This document shows, piece by piece, positions 28,009 through 37,235 of a stretch of 64,000 nt of DNA. The DNA is from Niabella yanshanensis (GTDB taxonomy: Bacteria > Bacteroidota > Bacteroidia > Chitinophagales > Chitinophagaceae). How positions within the stretch are numbered: the first letter of the stretch is position 1; every line of letters starts with the position of its first letter. Location: the NCBI RefSeq assembly GCF_034424215.1, contig NZ_CP139960.1, forward strand, positions 5,084,001 through 5,148,000. Reading direction: 5' to 3'. The notes beneath the pieces are model-generated. The model was not told the DNA's origin and searched no databases. It saw nothing but the letters and a program-made list of their open reading frames with translations. The position numbers and the translations under genes were made by a program.

Positions 28009-29424
28009 CTAAATTTTTTCATTATAAATGCCAACTTCAGCAATAGACACTTGTTGGCGGGCATTCAGAATATGTATCCTGATCTTTGCACCGGTTACCG
28101 ATGGAAACCGGTGCACCTTTACATTCTTGCTCATATCTCCGTTAATGACCGTTTTCCAGTTACCATTCGTAAAATACTCGATGCGGTATTGGTTGATGTT
28201 GGAACGAGTTTCTGTAATAGATATCGCATTGAATACTGTAGCCTTTGTCAGGTCGATTTCATACCAGGGTTCTTTTACTGTTGGATTGGATACCCATGAT
28301 GTGGTATAACGGTCATCGTTGGCAAAGTCCATAATGTTCATGTCGTCGCTCCAACTCGAATTGGTGGGCTTGCCGGTAGCCAGGTTGTGCGAAATGATCG
28401 GTGCGTCTAATGTGGGCAGGTTGACAACAGGTCCCTTATTACTCCACATTTTGCCCACTTCTTTTAAGGAGGCCAGGGCGTTATCATCAATAAGCCCGTC
28501 CTTATTGGGTGCCACATTCAGGATAAAATTACAGTTGGCATTATTAAGCGGGATAATCAAATCATTCACCAGTTTCGAAGGCTCTTTCACAGGAGTGGTG
28601 GGGAAATTATCTTTCCAGAACCAGGAAGAATTGATAGGCAGGCAGGCCAGGGCGGGCATGCGGTTTTTATCTTCCTGTACTTTTTGCCCTGCGCCCATTT
28701 CGTAGGTTTTGATATCTGTATAGAACATTCCTTCAGCCGGATACTTGGCTCCGTTAAGATCCATCACCAGGCAATCGGGTTGCAGTTTTTTTATTAGCAG
28801 GTATATCTCTTCAAACGGGATATCGTCGTAGCTGATCCTCGACCAGGGCGCATCCCAGCCATCTATGATTAAAGCTTCTATTTTGCCATATCTGGTGAGC
28901 AGCTCGGTAATCTGATCTTTAACCATTTTGATATGAGCAGGTGTGATGCTATTAGGCCTTAATTGATGGTGTGTATCTAAGATAGAATAGTACAGCATTA
29001 CTTTTAAGCCGGCTTTTCTAAAAGCTTCGGTGAATTCTTTTACTACATCGCGCTTCAGCGGGCTGTTCATTACATTATAAGATGTAGTTTTAGTATCCCA
29101 GATGCTAAAGCCGCTATGGTGTTTGGTAGTAAGACAACCATAGCTCATATTGGCGCTTTTTGCTGCCGCTGCCCATTGGTTACAGTCGAGTTTCGCCGGA
29201 TTGAACAGGGAAGGAGAGGCCTCCGGATCAGCCCAGTCCTGGTTCATATAAGTAGGAATATTGAAATGTATAAACATTCCGAACCTGAGGTCAACAAAAG
29301 CCTTTTGCAAAAGGGGTAACCGGTTGTTAATGCTTTTTAATTGGCCCGAGGCTGTCTGTACTGTTAGTAAAAGAACACAGAGGACCGCTAATAAAATGCC
29401 TGTCTTTTTTTTATCGTTTGTCAT
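28009..29424 (-). CDS. GH29 alpha-L-fucosidase with C-terminal F5/8-type domain
   Basis: A 471-residue secreted enzyme with signal peptide (LLAVLCVLLLTVQTASGQ). The GH29 barrel shows FGMFIHF, TTKHHSGFSIWD, YYSILDTH, and the nucleophile region LIIDGWDAP (Asp188 is the candidate nucleophile). The acid/base is not fixed in this family and cannot be named with certainty. After residue about 345 a discoidin-like (F5/8 type C) module follows: IDLTKATVFNAISITETRSN and VTGAKIRIHILNA. It hydrolyses terminal alpha-L-fucose, probably of fucosylated N-glycans in this locus. Confidence 0.93.
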   Translation of the reverse strand: MTNDKKKTGILLAVLCVLLLTVQTASGQLKSINNRLPLLQKAFVDLRFGMFIHFNIPTYMNQDWADPEASPSLFNPAKLDCNQWAAAAKSANMSYGCLTTKHHSGFSIWDTKTTSYNVMNSPLKRDVVKEFTEAFRKAGLKVMLYYSILDTHHQLRPNSITPAHIKMVKDQITELLTRYGKIEALIIDGWDAPWSRISYDDIPFEEIYLLIKKLQPDCLVMDLNGAKYPAEGMFYTDIKTYEMGAGQKVQEDKNRMPALACLPINSSWFWKDNFPTTPVKEPSKLVNDLIIPLNNANCNFILNVAPNKDGLIDDNALASLKEVGKMWSNKGPVVNLPTLDAPIISHNLATGKPTNSSWSDDMNIMDFANDDRYTTSWVSNPTVKEPWYEIDLTKATVFNAISITETRSNINQYRIEYFTNGNWKTVINGDMSKNVKVHRFPSVTGAKIRIHILNARQQVSIAEVGIYNEKI

Positions 29425-29602
29425 TACAAAATATGTTTAATCACATTGTTGGGTTGATGCCGGTAATTGTTACATGGTCTGTTTGCAATCGTTAGTACTG
29501 CCTGAATGAGCCCAATTGTCTGGCGATGGATAAAAATAAAAAGAGTTTTCCATTTTTTAACCTAATAAACTTTGAACCAATTGTTAACGCACATATAACG
29601 GT

Positions 29603-31015
29603 TTATTTACGCAATAATTGCCATTCAGAGAGCTGAATATCAGGGCTGCCGGCGGCTTCGGTAATACGAAGGCGATAGTGCTTATAGGTGACTTTATTGG
29701 GAAAGTTAAAAATTTTGATCTCGTTCCTGTAAGTAAAGGATTGATTTGTTTTGTTATCCAATACCGTCCAGGTCAATTTGTCTTGCGAACCTTCCAATAC
29801 CCAGGCTTTAGGATCCCGCGCTGGTACATCGTTCCCCGAAGTAAGTAGATAGGCGTTAACAGCAGTTGAGTTAGCAGGTGTTTGCTGGATAGAGAAGCCG
29901 GGAGAAAAACCTTTTACGAAAAATTTACTGTTATTGTCCAGGTCAGTCAGTTTAGAGGAGCCTTCCTTACCGTTGGGCCCGTTTTCGTTTTCTTTACTGA
30001 CTTCCAGCAAAGCTCGTTTTGAAATAATGGCTCCATATGTTGAATCGGCTTTATAGGTAATTTCGCTGAAATCGCTTTTTGCTTTTTCAAGTTGAGGCCA
30101 CCAATCCGCCCCCGATCTGTCTTTCTCTCCAAAAGCTAGTTGCGCTCGAATGGAAAGATCTGCTCCTGCCGCGCCGCTCCAGAAATGAATGAATTCTCCC
30201 ATATTCAATCTTCTTTCATAAGTTAGAGTGCCATTAGTTTCCTGCCTTTTAGGAAAATGCGCAGCCAGCAGGTCAAAAAAACGGTTTAAAACTTTCACTT
30301 TACCATATTGTTCATAAATAGGGAAAAACCAATTTCTGAACCAGGCGGTGTTGGCCCGGGGATAAGCGTCTGTTTTCTCCATACATTCATCAAATACTCG
30401 TTTTTGGATGTCTTTTCTTCCCAGGTAATCGTAAATGTCATACACATAAATTTCAGCCCATTTGCTGTCTCCCCAGATATCAAATGCCGGGGACTCCTTT
30501 ACTCCTTTCGAAGCTCCCTCCACTATATGCGAGATCTCGTGTATGGTAGCGCTTAGTTCCCAGTCTGTTTGGTTCGTCCAGGCATTAGCTCCCGCACCCA
30601 GGTCAATTACATTGCGGAAATCATGTCGTGATGCCAGGTAGGTACCCGGGTGCCCGCCACCATATTTGTTGGTATGAAAGATAGCGAATAGGCGGTTGGT
30701 CGTGTCACTGTTTCCAAAGCTGCCATATTCTTTTTTGGTATAGGCCCAGGCGCTGTCTACCAGGCCAAAGAGCCAGCTGGTTTTTTCACGGCTTACATCA
30801 TCATCAAAATATACTGCTACATTATTATTGAAGTATACCCTTTTGATCAGCTGCCGGTGGTCGAACCAGTGTTCCTGCCAGGTGTAAGGAGGATAAAAGG
30901 AAGTATCAGCTGTCACTGTTGCCGTCGCTGCCGATGTCGAAGGAATGGTTTTCTCACTGCAGCTGTAAAAGAACATTATGAATGCAATGAAATAGATAGA
31001 TAGACGCGTTGTCAT
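29603..31015 (-). CDS. BSP-family metallopeptidase-like lipoprotein with F5/8 domain
   Basis: A 470-residue lipoprotein: lipobox FFYSC with Cys19. A BSP-type zincin domain covers about residues 40-300, with HEISH at 159-163 in a TIHEISHIVEG context. A discoidin/F5/8 type C module fills the C-terminal third (ARDPKAWVLEGSQDKLTW, YKHYRLRITEA). So it would sit on the cell surface, binding sugar and possibly cutting protein. ATG 31015 is taken as start; a longer frame to 31066 only adds non-signal residues. It is 87 bases from the DUF1735 gene. Confidence 0.83.
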   Translation of the reverse strand: MTTRLSIYFIAFIMFFYSCSEKTIPSTSAATATVTADTSFYPPYTWQEHWFDHRQLIKRVYFNNNVAVYFDDDVSREKTSWLFGLVDSAWAYTKKEYGSFGNSDTTNRLFAIFHTNKYGGGHPGTYLASRHDFRNVIDLGAGANAWTNQTDWELSATIHEISHIVEGASKGVKESPAFDIWGDSKWAEIYVYDIYDYLGRKDIQKRVFDECMEKTDAYPRANTAWFRNWFFPIYEQYGKVKVLNRFFDLLAAHFPKRQETNGTLTYERRLNMGEFIHFWSGAAGADLSIRAQLAFGEKDRSGADWWPQLEKAKSDFSEITYKADSTYGAIISKRALLEVSKENENGPNGKEGSSKLTDLDNNSKFFVKGFSPGFSIQQTPANSTAVNAYLLTSGNDVPARDPKAWVLEGSQDKLTWTVLDNKTNQSFTYRNEIKIFNFPNKVTYKHYRLRITEAAGSPDIQLSEWQLLRK

Positions 31016-31102
31016 TTTTGTCAATAAATTGAAAGAAAAGGCCGGGGCGAAGTTTATATATTTCACACCGGCCTGATACTTGTTTGAGGAAAGCGTTTGA
31101 TT

Positions 31103-32062
31103 TTATTTAAACGTAATCAGTCTCCACTCAGCCAACTGGAACAGACCGCCGATAGGATTAGAGCGTAGGGCCTCTATCCGCAAACGGTAATGCTTGTAGG
31201 GGGTGTTGTTATCAAATTCGAATCGCTTGGTTTGTTTATAATCTGTGAAAAGAATATCCGTCTGAACGTCGAGATCGATCCAGTTTGTACCGTCATTGGA
31301 TCCCTGGAATCTCCAGTTTTTGGGATCCCTGGATTCCTGGTCATTTGCTGAAGTCATTGTATAGGCACCTACTACTTTTGCAGTTTCGAAACTAAGTTGC
31401 GCCCAGAAATTGGCAGGGAACGAGTGGAGAAGAAACTTAGTGTCTACGCTGCCGTCTACCAGCTTCGATGAAGCTTCACCGGCGCCCGGGCCATCTCTGT
31501 GTTCCTGGGAAACGGAAAGCTTTGCAAGCTGTGTGATATCTGTTTCTTTACGAATAATGTTCTCGATGCGTATATAAGCGATCTTCCTGGCTGAATCGAT
31601 CTTAGATCCCCCCGCCGACATTAATTCAATTGGCAGGATATACTGAAAGTCTCTCGATAGCTTTTTAGAAGCTACTGACAGGGTCAGGGGATTGGACGTT
31701 GTTTTGCCAGACGGTATCACCGAACTAAGTCCCTGTATGGTATAGGCTGAATCTGGCAAGAGCCTGTAGGAAGTGCCATTGCTTGCATTATACGTGCTAA
31801 CCAGGCTGGGTTTCAGTTCAAAGTTGAGCGGGATGTCGCTGTTAGGAAATCCAAGTCCGGCATAGGCCCCTCCAAAGGCGATCTTCTCTGCAGAGTCTGC
31901 AAGGATTAAGGTAATAGCGCTTTTTTCGGCAAAAGCCTGCGGCATGTAAATCGTGCCTTCAAAAGGAACTGTGATCTCATCGGGCTTGTTACAGGCGATG
32001 ATGGCAATGCCAACTGCAAGTAATCCGGCCGCGCATTTTATAGTATGACGTAGAAAATTCAT
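31103..32062 (-). CDS. DUF1735 and F5/8-type surface lipoprotein
   Basis: A 319-residue lipoprotein with Cys24 in the lipobox IIACNK. Residues about 30-160 are DUF1735 (an Ig-like domain found next to SusD genes, pattern FELKPSLVSTYNASNGTSY), and the rest is an F5/8 module (DPKNWRFQGSNDGTNW, YKHYRLRIEALRSN). By position it is a surface glycan-binding protein of the SusE/F kind. A TTG start nine bases upstream exists, but ATG 32062 is better. Confidence 0.86.
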   Translation of the reverse strand: MNFLRHTIKCAAGLLAVGIAIIACNKPDEITVPFEGTIYMPQAFAEKSAITLILADSAEKIAFGGAYAGLGFPNSDIPLNFELKPSLVSTYNASNGTSYRLLPDSAYTIQGLSSVIPSGKTTSNPLTLSVASKKLSRDFQYILPIELMSAGGSKIDSARKIAYIRIENIIRKETDITQLAKLSVSQEHRDGPGAGEASSKLVDGSVDTKFLLHSFPANFWAQLSFETAKVVGAYTMTSANDQESRDPKNWRFQGSNDGTNWIDLDVQTDILFTDYKQTKRFEFDNNTPYKHYRLRIEALRSNPIGGLFQLAEWRLITFK

Positions 32063-32095
32063 GATGTACAATTAATTTAAATGTCAGCAGATCAA

Positions 32096-33898
32096 TTACC
32101 AACCGGTATTTTGTACCAGTTTCTCATTTTTTAAAACTTCGTTGTTGGGTATGGGCCACAAATAGTCCCTGTCGCGGAATATCCTGTTCTCGAGAACCAC
32201 CTTCTGGTAAAAAGCATTTCCGGTTTTTGACAAATCCATCCCGTAGAATGCGCCGCTGTTAGCCTGTTCTGCAATCAGCCACCTGCGGGTATCGAAGTAG
32301 CGTACATTTTCGAAAGCCAGTTCAACCATGCGTTCGTGCCTGATAGCCTCCCGCATTGCTGCCTGCGAAGCAGGTACGGGAATATTGGCTGAGCCATACA
32401 CGGGTATGCCCGCTCTTGTTCTGATCAGATTGAGGTAGTGAAGAATATCCGCGTTACCCGGACTGGATTCGTTCAGGGCTTCAGCATAGTTTAGGTAAAT
32501 ATTAGCCAGGCGAAGCAGGAGAGCCCCTCTGGCATTGCCATTCAGTATCACATTCTTTCTCACTATGTATCCTGTTGGGGTTACATCAGAAGTGCTTTGA
32601 GAGCGTCCTGAATTACCATTGAACTCCATATTAGTAATAATTGGGGTAGGATTAGACAGTTGATTCAACCAGTAGCTGTTGTTGTAGGTAACACCCACAT
32701 AAAATCTTGGCTCCCGGTTGATCCATTGGTTGAAAGTGTTTCTGGCCGCCACATCATAGGGGGCTTTGAAGCTGCTGAATCCGGTTTCGGTATATCCTGA
32801 ACCAGACGCAGTGATTGGCAAACCATTGGCCATAAAGTAGGTATCTACCATTTTCTGCGTTACACCCAGTGCACCACCTCCTTGTGCGCCTGAAGGAAAA
32901 CCTACATGCTTGGGAGTACGGTCGTACTGAGTCCAGTTGCCTGAATTCGATCTTGCAAAGATCCACTCCTTGTTCCAGTTATTGCTCATTACGTTGCGTG
33001 TTGACAGGTAAGCCTGGATAAACGGATCGCTGTTGGTTTCCGTGTAAAGATTGTAAGTGCCCGGAACGAATTCGTCGAGGAATGCCTTGTGAGCGTCAGC
33101 CGCGATCTTCCATTTATTGGCATCGTAGGTCTGGCTAATCAGTTGCGTGCCATCAGTATTTTTTAATGCTGCGTAGGCCGAATTTCCGTTAAACAAAGGA
33201 CTGGCTGCCAGTAAGAGCGCTTCTGCTTTATAGGCTTTTACCATACCCTTTGTACAGCGCCCCCATTCTCCGTTAAGCGGTTCGGTGCCAAGACCTTCTG
33301 CCGCCGCGTCAAACTCCGACACAATGAAGTTGATACACTCGTCCATAGGACTGCGGCTAAGTTTCAGGCTTTCAAGGGGGGCTTCAAAATCAAGCAACTC
33401 GTCACCCAGTATAATACACGGGCCATACATGCGAACAATCTGGAAGTAGAAAAAGGCGCGTAGCGCACGGGCTTCAGCCTTGTAGCTCCTTTTCAGCGAA
33501 ACATTAATTTCTGCTTCATTAGCATTATCAATGTTTTGCATAAAAAAAGTTGCATTACGAATAGCCCTGTAGTATTCACGCCAGTAATGTGCCACATTGC
33601 CATCGGTATTGGCCCACACGCTCGAATTTAAATTGTTACCATAGTTAAATGGCCAGTTATACTTCGCTTCGTCGGAGGCTGTACTCCAAGGGCCCGAATT
33701 TTCGGTCGCGGTATAGCGCTGCGCCAGTTCATTGGGTAAAGCAAAGTATATATTGGCGAGGAAATTATCTGTTCTTGATTTTGATTTAAAAATGTCTTCC
33801 TCTGTGAGAATATTGTCCGGTACCTGATCGAGGTACTTACTGCAGGAAGGTGCCGTGATAAGCAGGCCTGCAGCGAGAACGTATATGAGTTTTTTCAT
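32096..33898 (-). CDS. susD: SusD/RagB-family outer-membrane lipoprotein
   Basis: A 600-residue lipoprotein: lipobox with Cys19 (APSCSKYL), followed by the SusD start D-Q-V-P. TPR-like features and the C-terminal SusD signature (HERMVELAFENVRYFDTRRW, then LWPIPNNEVLKNEKLVQNTGW) are clear. It forms the lid over the SusC transporter and captures glycan at the surface. It follows SusC with a 23-base gap. Confidence 0.97.
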   Translation of the reverse strand: MKKLIYVLAAGLLITAPSCSKYLDQVPDNILTEEDIFKSKSRTDNFLANIYFALPNELAQRYTATENSGPWSTASDEAKYNWPFNYGNNLNSSVWANTDGNVAHYWREYYRAIRNATFFMQNIDNANEAEINVSLKRSYKAEARALRAFFYFQIVRMYGPCIILGDELLDFEAPLESLKLSRSPMDECINFIVSEFDAAAEGLGTEPLNGEWGRCTKGMVKAYKAEALLLAASPLFNGNSAYAALKNTDGTQLISQTYDANKWKIAADAHKAFLDEFVPGTYNLYTETNSDPFIQAYLSTRNVMSNNWNKEWIFARSNSGNWTQYDRTPKHVGFPSGAQGGGALGVTQKMVDTYFMANGLPITASGSGYTETGFSSFKAPYDVAARNTFNQWINREPRFYVGVTYNNSYWLNQLSNPTPIITNMEFNGNSGRSQSTSDVTPTGYIVRKNVILNGNARGALLLRLANIYLNYAEALNESSPGNADILHYLNLIRTRAGIPVYGSANIPVPASQAAMREAIRHERMVELAFENVRYFDTRRWLIAEQANSGAFYGMDLSKTGNAFYQKVVLENRIFRDRDYLWPIPNNEVLKNEKLVQNTGW

Positions 33899-33921
33899 TT
33901 CTTATAATTGTTTGAGGGGGA

Positions 33922-36900
33922 TTAAAAATTGGCTTGGATACCTACAGATACAGTTCTGATATTAGGATAGCTTGCACCATTGTTTGTATTAAGTTCCGGA
34001 TCCCATAGTTTGAATTTGCTCCAGTAGAAAATGTTTACGCCCTGCAAGTAAATCCTGCCATTTTTCAAACCAAGGTTGGAAAGAAATCCTTTGTGGAAAT
34101 TGTATCCAAGGTCAATTGTTTTTAAACGAACAAAGTCCATATCTTTTACCCACCAGGTACTGGCAACCGAGTTATTCTGATTTACAACATTACCATAACC
34201 AAGTCGTGGATAAAATGCGTTCTGATTAGGATTCTCCGGAGACCATCTGTCTGCCGCAAGTGCAAACAGGTTGCTACGCTCTGGCCCGGTACTGTTGTTG
34301 AAAGGCAGTATACCGTCGCCGCCAAGCATTCTGTCGGCGCCATCAGTACCCTGGAAGAATGCACCAAGATAAAATTGTTTCCAGGTTACATTGAAGCTGG
34401 CGCCGAAGATCAGATTGGGTACATCACCATTTCCGATCCTGGTTACATCGTTGGCATCCACCACTCCATCGCCGTTGATGTCTTTATATTTAATATCACC
34501 CACGCGCACAGCGCCGGTTCTCTGAATCGGACTGTTTTTGATATCTTCTTCACTTTCGAAGAGACCAAGGGCTACATAGCCATAACGTGATAAAGAACTG
34601 AAACCTCTGCGTTCCATATAAGGGAAGGGCTGACGTGGCTGATCGTTCTCAATAATCATGTCACGATTATAGGTTACGTTTGCCCTGAAATCCCAATAGG
34701 TTTGGCCTATGGTCAAAGGCGTTGTTTCAAAGGTGAAATCAAATCCTTTATTAGTCATTGAGCCAAGGTTACCATAAGGGTTGCTGTTGATACCGATATA
34801 ATCGGGCAGTACGCTTCTTTGCAGGAAGATACCGGTTCGTTTATCGTTGAAAAAATCTGCGGTTAATGAGATCTTGTTGTTTAGTGTTTTGATTTCAACA
34901 CCAAAGTTCTGCTTGTGTACTTCTGACCAGCGTACCATTGAACCGTATTCAGATATTGCCGTGCCTCCATAACTCACGTTGCCATTACCATTTCCAAAAG
35001 TGAATCCGGATGCCGATCCGTTAACAATGGTTAGGAAGCCAAACCTTCTGCCCCCAGAGCCCGAGCCGATTACGCCATTTGAATAACGAAGTTTCAGGAA
35101 GGTGATCGCTTCTTTGAACGGCTCGAAAAATTTTTCGTTCGATACCACATAACCGACACCAAAAGAAGGAAAGAAGCCATATCTGTTTTCAGGCGCAAAA
35201 TTCTCGGAGCCATTATAACCGAAATTGAATTCTCCGAAATATCGGTTGTCAAAGGCATAAGTGGCGCGCCCCACCAAACCACGGCTTCTTGTCGGCAGCG
35301 AGGAAGTAAGGTCATTAGCAAATGCACCGATGTCTTCACGCTGATTATAAAGGATCATGGCGGTGATGTGGTTCTTGTCGTTGATGATGTCGCGATCATA
35401 GTTTACCGAAGCCTCCATGTAGTTGCGGCGGTTGGCACCGTTACTTCTGGAGTAAGATAAATCATCAGAACCATTTTGAACTAAAGTCAGATTCAGGCTT
35501 CCGTTAGGTAGATAAGGATTGCCTCTGTCAATCTGATAAGCGCTCCTGTCCCGGGTTCGGGAGATAGAATGGGAATTCCATACGTCAAAGGAGTAAAGTA
35601 TGGTGGCTGATAAACCTTTCGCAATACTACCCATATCCTGTGTGATCCTTGCATTGGAATAAAGCTGGTTGCTGGCTGTATTTACATATCCTCTTTGAGT
35701 GATCAAACCCCAGGGGTTAGGCTGTGCGTCGGTAGACTGGTTAACAGCTGGTAATAGATTGCCCGGGTACATTACCGGATAAAGAACAGGGTTGGTTTGC
35801 ATTACTCGCGCAAATGCGTCCTGTGGGCCGGTACCAGGCATATTGGTGTTGGTTACATAACCCTGAATACCTAATTCAAATTTGGTCGACTTGGTCCAGT
35901 TCATGTTTACATTAGAAGTGAAATTGATTCTCCTGAAACGGGCATCGGCATTATAGCTCTGCAGCTCATCAAGCTTTAGTAAACTGTTTTCTTCATAGTA
36001 AGCCAAACCTACATAGTAATTGGCATTGTCTGCACCTCCTCGGGCACTGAAGTTAGCGCGTCTGTTTTGAGAGCTTTTTCCAAATATAGTACTCATCCAG
36101 TCTACATTCGGGAATACATATGGCTGATTGCCGGCAATTGTGCTGTCGATATATGCCTGGGAATATTCGGGTAACAAACCGCTGGCTATCTGTGCTTCAT
36201 TTCTAAGTTGCATATAGGTAATACCGTCTGTTAGTTCAGGCAATTTGGTAAAGGAGTTAAAACCTTGTGTATAATTGAACATTAGGACCGGTTTGGTGGG
36301 GCGGCCTTTTTTAGTGGTGATCAATATAACACCATTGGCTCCAGCAATACCATACACTGCAGTGGCCGAGGCATCTTTCAGGATTGAGAAGGAAGCAATG
36401 TCTTCCGGGTCAAATGCGTTAATGTCTCTTCCTATTACTCCGTCTACCACTACCAACGGGCTGCTGGAGTTATTACCAAACGTAGAAATACCTCTGATCC
36501 AGAGATCAGCTCCGTTGGAGCCCGGAAGCCCGGTTCGCTGTACACCGATCAAACCAGCAATTCTTCCGGAAAGTGCTGCACTTAGGTTGGCTACAGGTAT
36601 CTTAATATCTTCCATGTCAACTGTAGACTGGGCTCCAACCAGACTGATCTTTTTTTGCTGACCAAAACCAACGATCACCACACCATCCATATTGTTGGAC
36701 GTAGCTTCCATTACTATCTGTATATCGATACGGTCGTTAAACATCCATCTGTAATCTTTGTAGCCCACAAATGTGGCTATCAGGCTATCGCTTTTCGCTG
36801 CCTGAATCGAAAAAACTCCATTTTCGCCCGAGATAACGGCTTGTTTGGATCTTAAGTTTTCAATAGATACACCAATCATCGGGGCATTGAGTGGATCTTT

Positions 36901-37008
36901 TACTATTCCCGTTATAGTAATTTCCTGTTGCGCATACAAATCTGGTACTACCAGAATGTTGAACAAAAGCAGGAAGGCCCACACTCTCAGCAGTGTTTGT
37001 TTTGTCAT
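33922..37008 (-). CDS. susC: SusC/RagA-family TonB-dependent glycan transporter
   Basis: A 1028-residue TonB-dependent transporter. Signal peptide to about residue 26, a carboxypeptidase-D-like domain about 28-105 (TGIVKDPLNAPMIGVSIEN), then the plug with SusC motifs VVIVGFGQQKK and SILKDASATAVYGIAGANGVILITTKKG, and the 22-strand barrel ending with aromatic Phe (SVGIQANF). It has no STN signalling domain, so it does not signal to an anti-sigma factor. First gene of the locus; its promoter lies in 37009-37235, where no clear -7/-33 pair was found. Confidence 0.97.
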   Translation of the reverse strand: MTKQTLLRVWAFLLLFNILVVPDLYAQQEITITGIVKDPLNAPMIGVSIENLRSKQAVISGENGVFSIQAAKSDSLIATFVGYKDYRWMFNDRIDIQIVMEATSNNMDGVVIVGFGQQKKISLVGAQSTVDMEDIKIPVANLSAALSGRIAGLIGVQRTGLPGSNGADLWIRGISTFGNNSSSPLVVVDGVIGRDINAFDPEDIASFSILKDASATAVYGIAGANGVILITTKKGRPTKPVLMFNYTQGFNSFTKLPELTDGITYMQLRNEAQIASGLLPEYSQAYIDSTIAGNQPYVFPNVDWMSTIFGKSSQNRRANFSARGGADNANYYVGLAYYEENSLLKLDELQSYNADARFRRINFTSNVNMNWTKSTKFELGIQGYVTNTNMPGTGPQDAFARVMQTNPVLYPVMYPGNLLPAVNQSTDAQPNPWGLITQRGYVNTASNQLYSNARITQDMGSIAKGLSATILYSFDVWNSHSISRTRDRSAYQIDRGNPYLPNGSLNLTLVQNGSDDLSYSRSNGANRRNYMEASVNYDRDIINDKNHITAMILYNQREDIGAFANDLTSSLPTRSRGLVGRATYAFDNRYFGEFNFGYNGSENFAPENRYGFFPSFGVGYVVSNEKFFEPFKEAITFLKLRYSNGVIGSGSGGRRFGFLTIVNGSASGFTFGNGNGNVSYGGTAISEYGSMVRWSEVHKQNFGVEIKTLNNKISLTADFFNDKRTGIFLQRSVLPDYIGINSNPYGNLGSMTNKGFDFTFETTPLTIGQTYWDFRANVTYNRDMIIENDQPRQPFPYMERRGFSSLSRYGYVALGLFESEEDIKNSPIQRTGAVRVGDIKYKDINGDGVVDANDVTRIGNGDVPNLIFGASFNVTWKQFYLGAFFQGTDGADRMLGGDGILPFNNSTGPERSNLFALAADRWSPENPNQNAFYPRLGYGNVVNQNNSVASTWWVKDMDFVRLKTIDLGYNFHKGFLSNLGLKNGRIYLQGVNIFYWSKFKLWDPELNTNNGASYPNIRTVSVGIQANF

Positions 37009-37235
37009 CGCTTTGCTTGTTTAATCGTATGTTAGAAAATCAGTTTAAAATCGTATGGGGCAAATCGGATCTGTCAAGCCTGTATAGGGCTTACTATTCT
37101 CATTTATTTGATGGGTTGAAAATATTTAAGGATTCGATAACATCTTAATAACAAAAGCCCAACAGATTGTTAACAGAATTTTAATATTGTTCATAAATTG
37201 TTTTGTATTGGTAGTTTTATAGCTATTTATTATCT

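Noticed and set aside
33922-37008. SusC as an ECF sigma-linked, signal-transducing receptor
   Set aside because: There is no N-terminal STN domain and no sigma/anti-sigma genes nearby; the divergent two-component pair is more likely the regulator.
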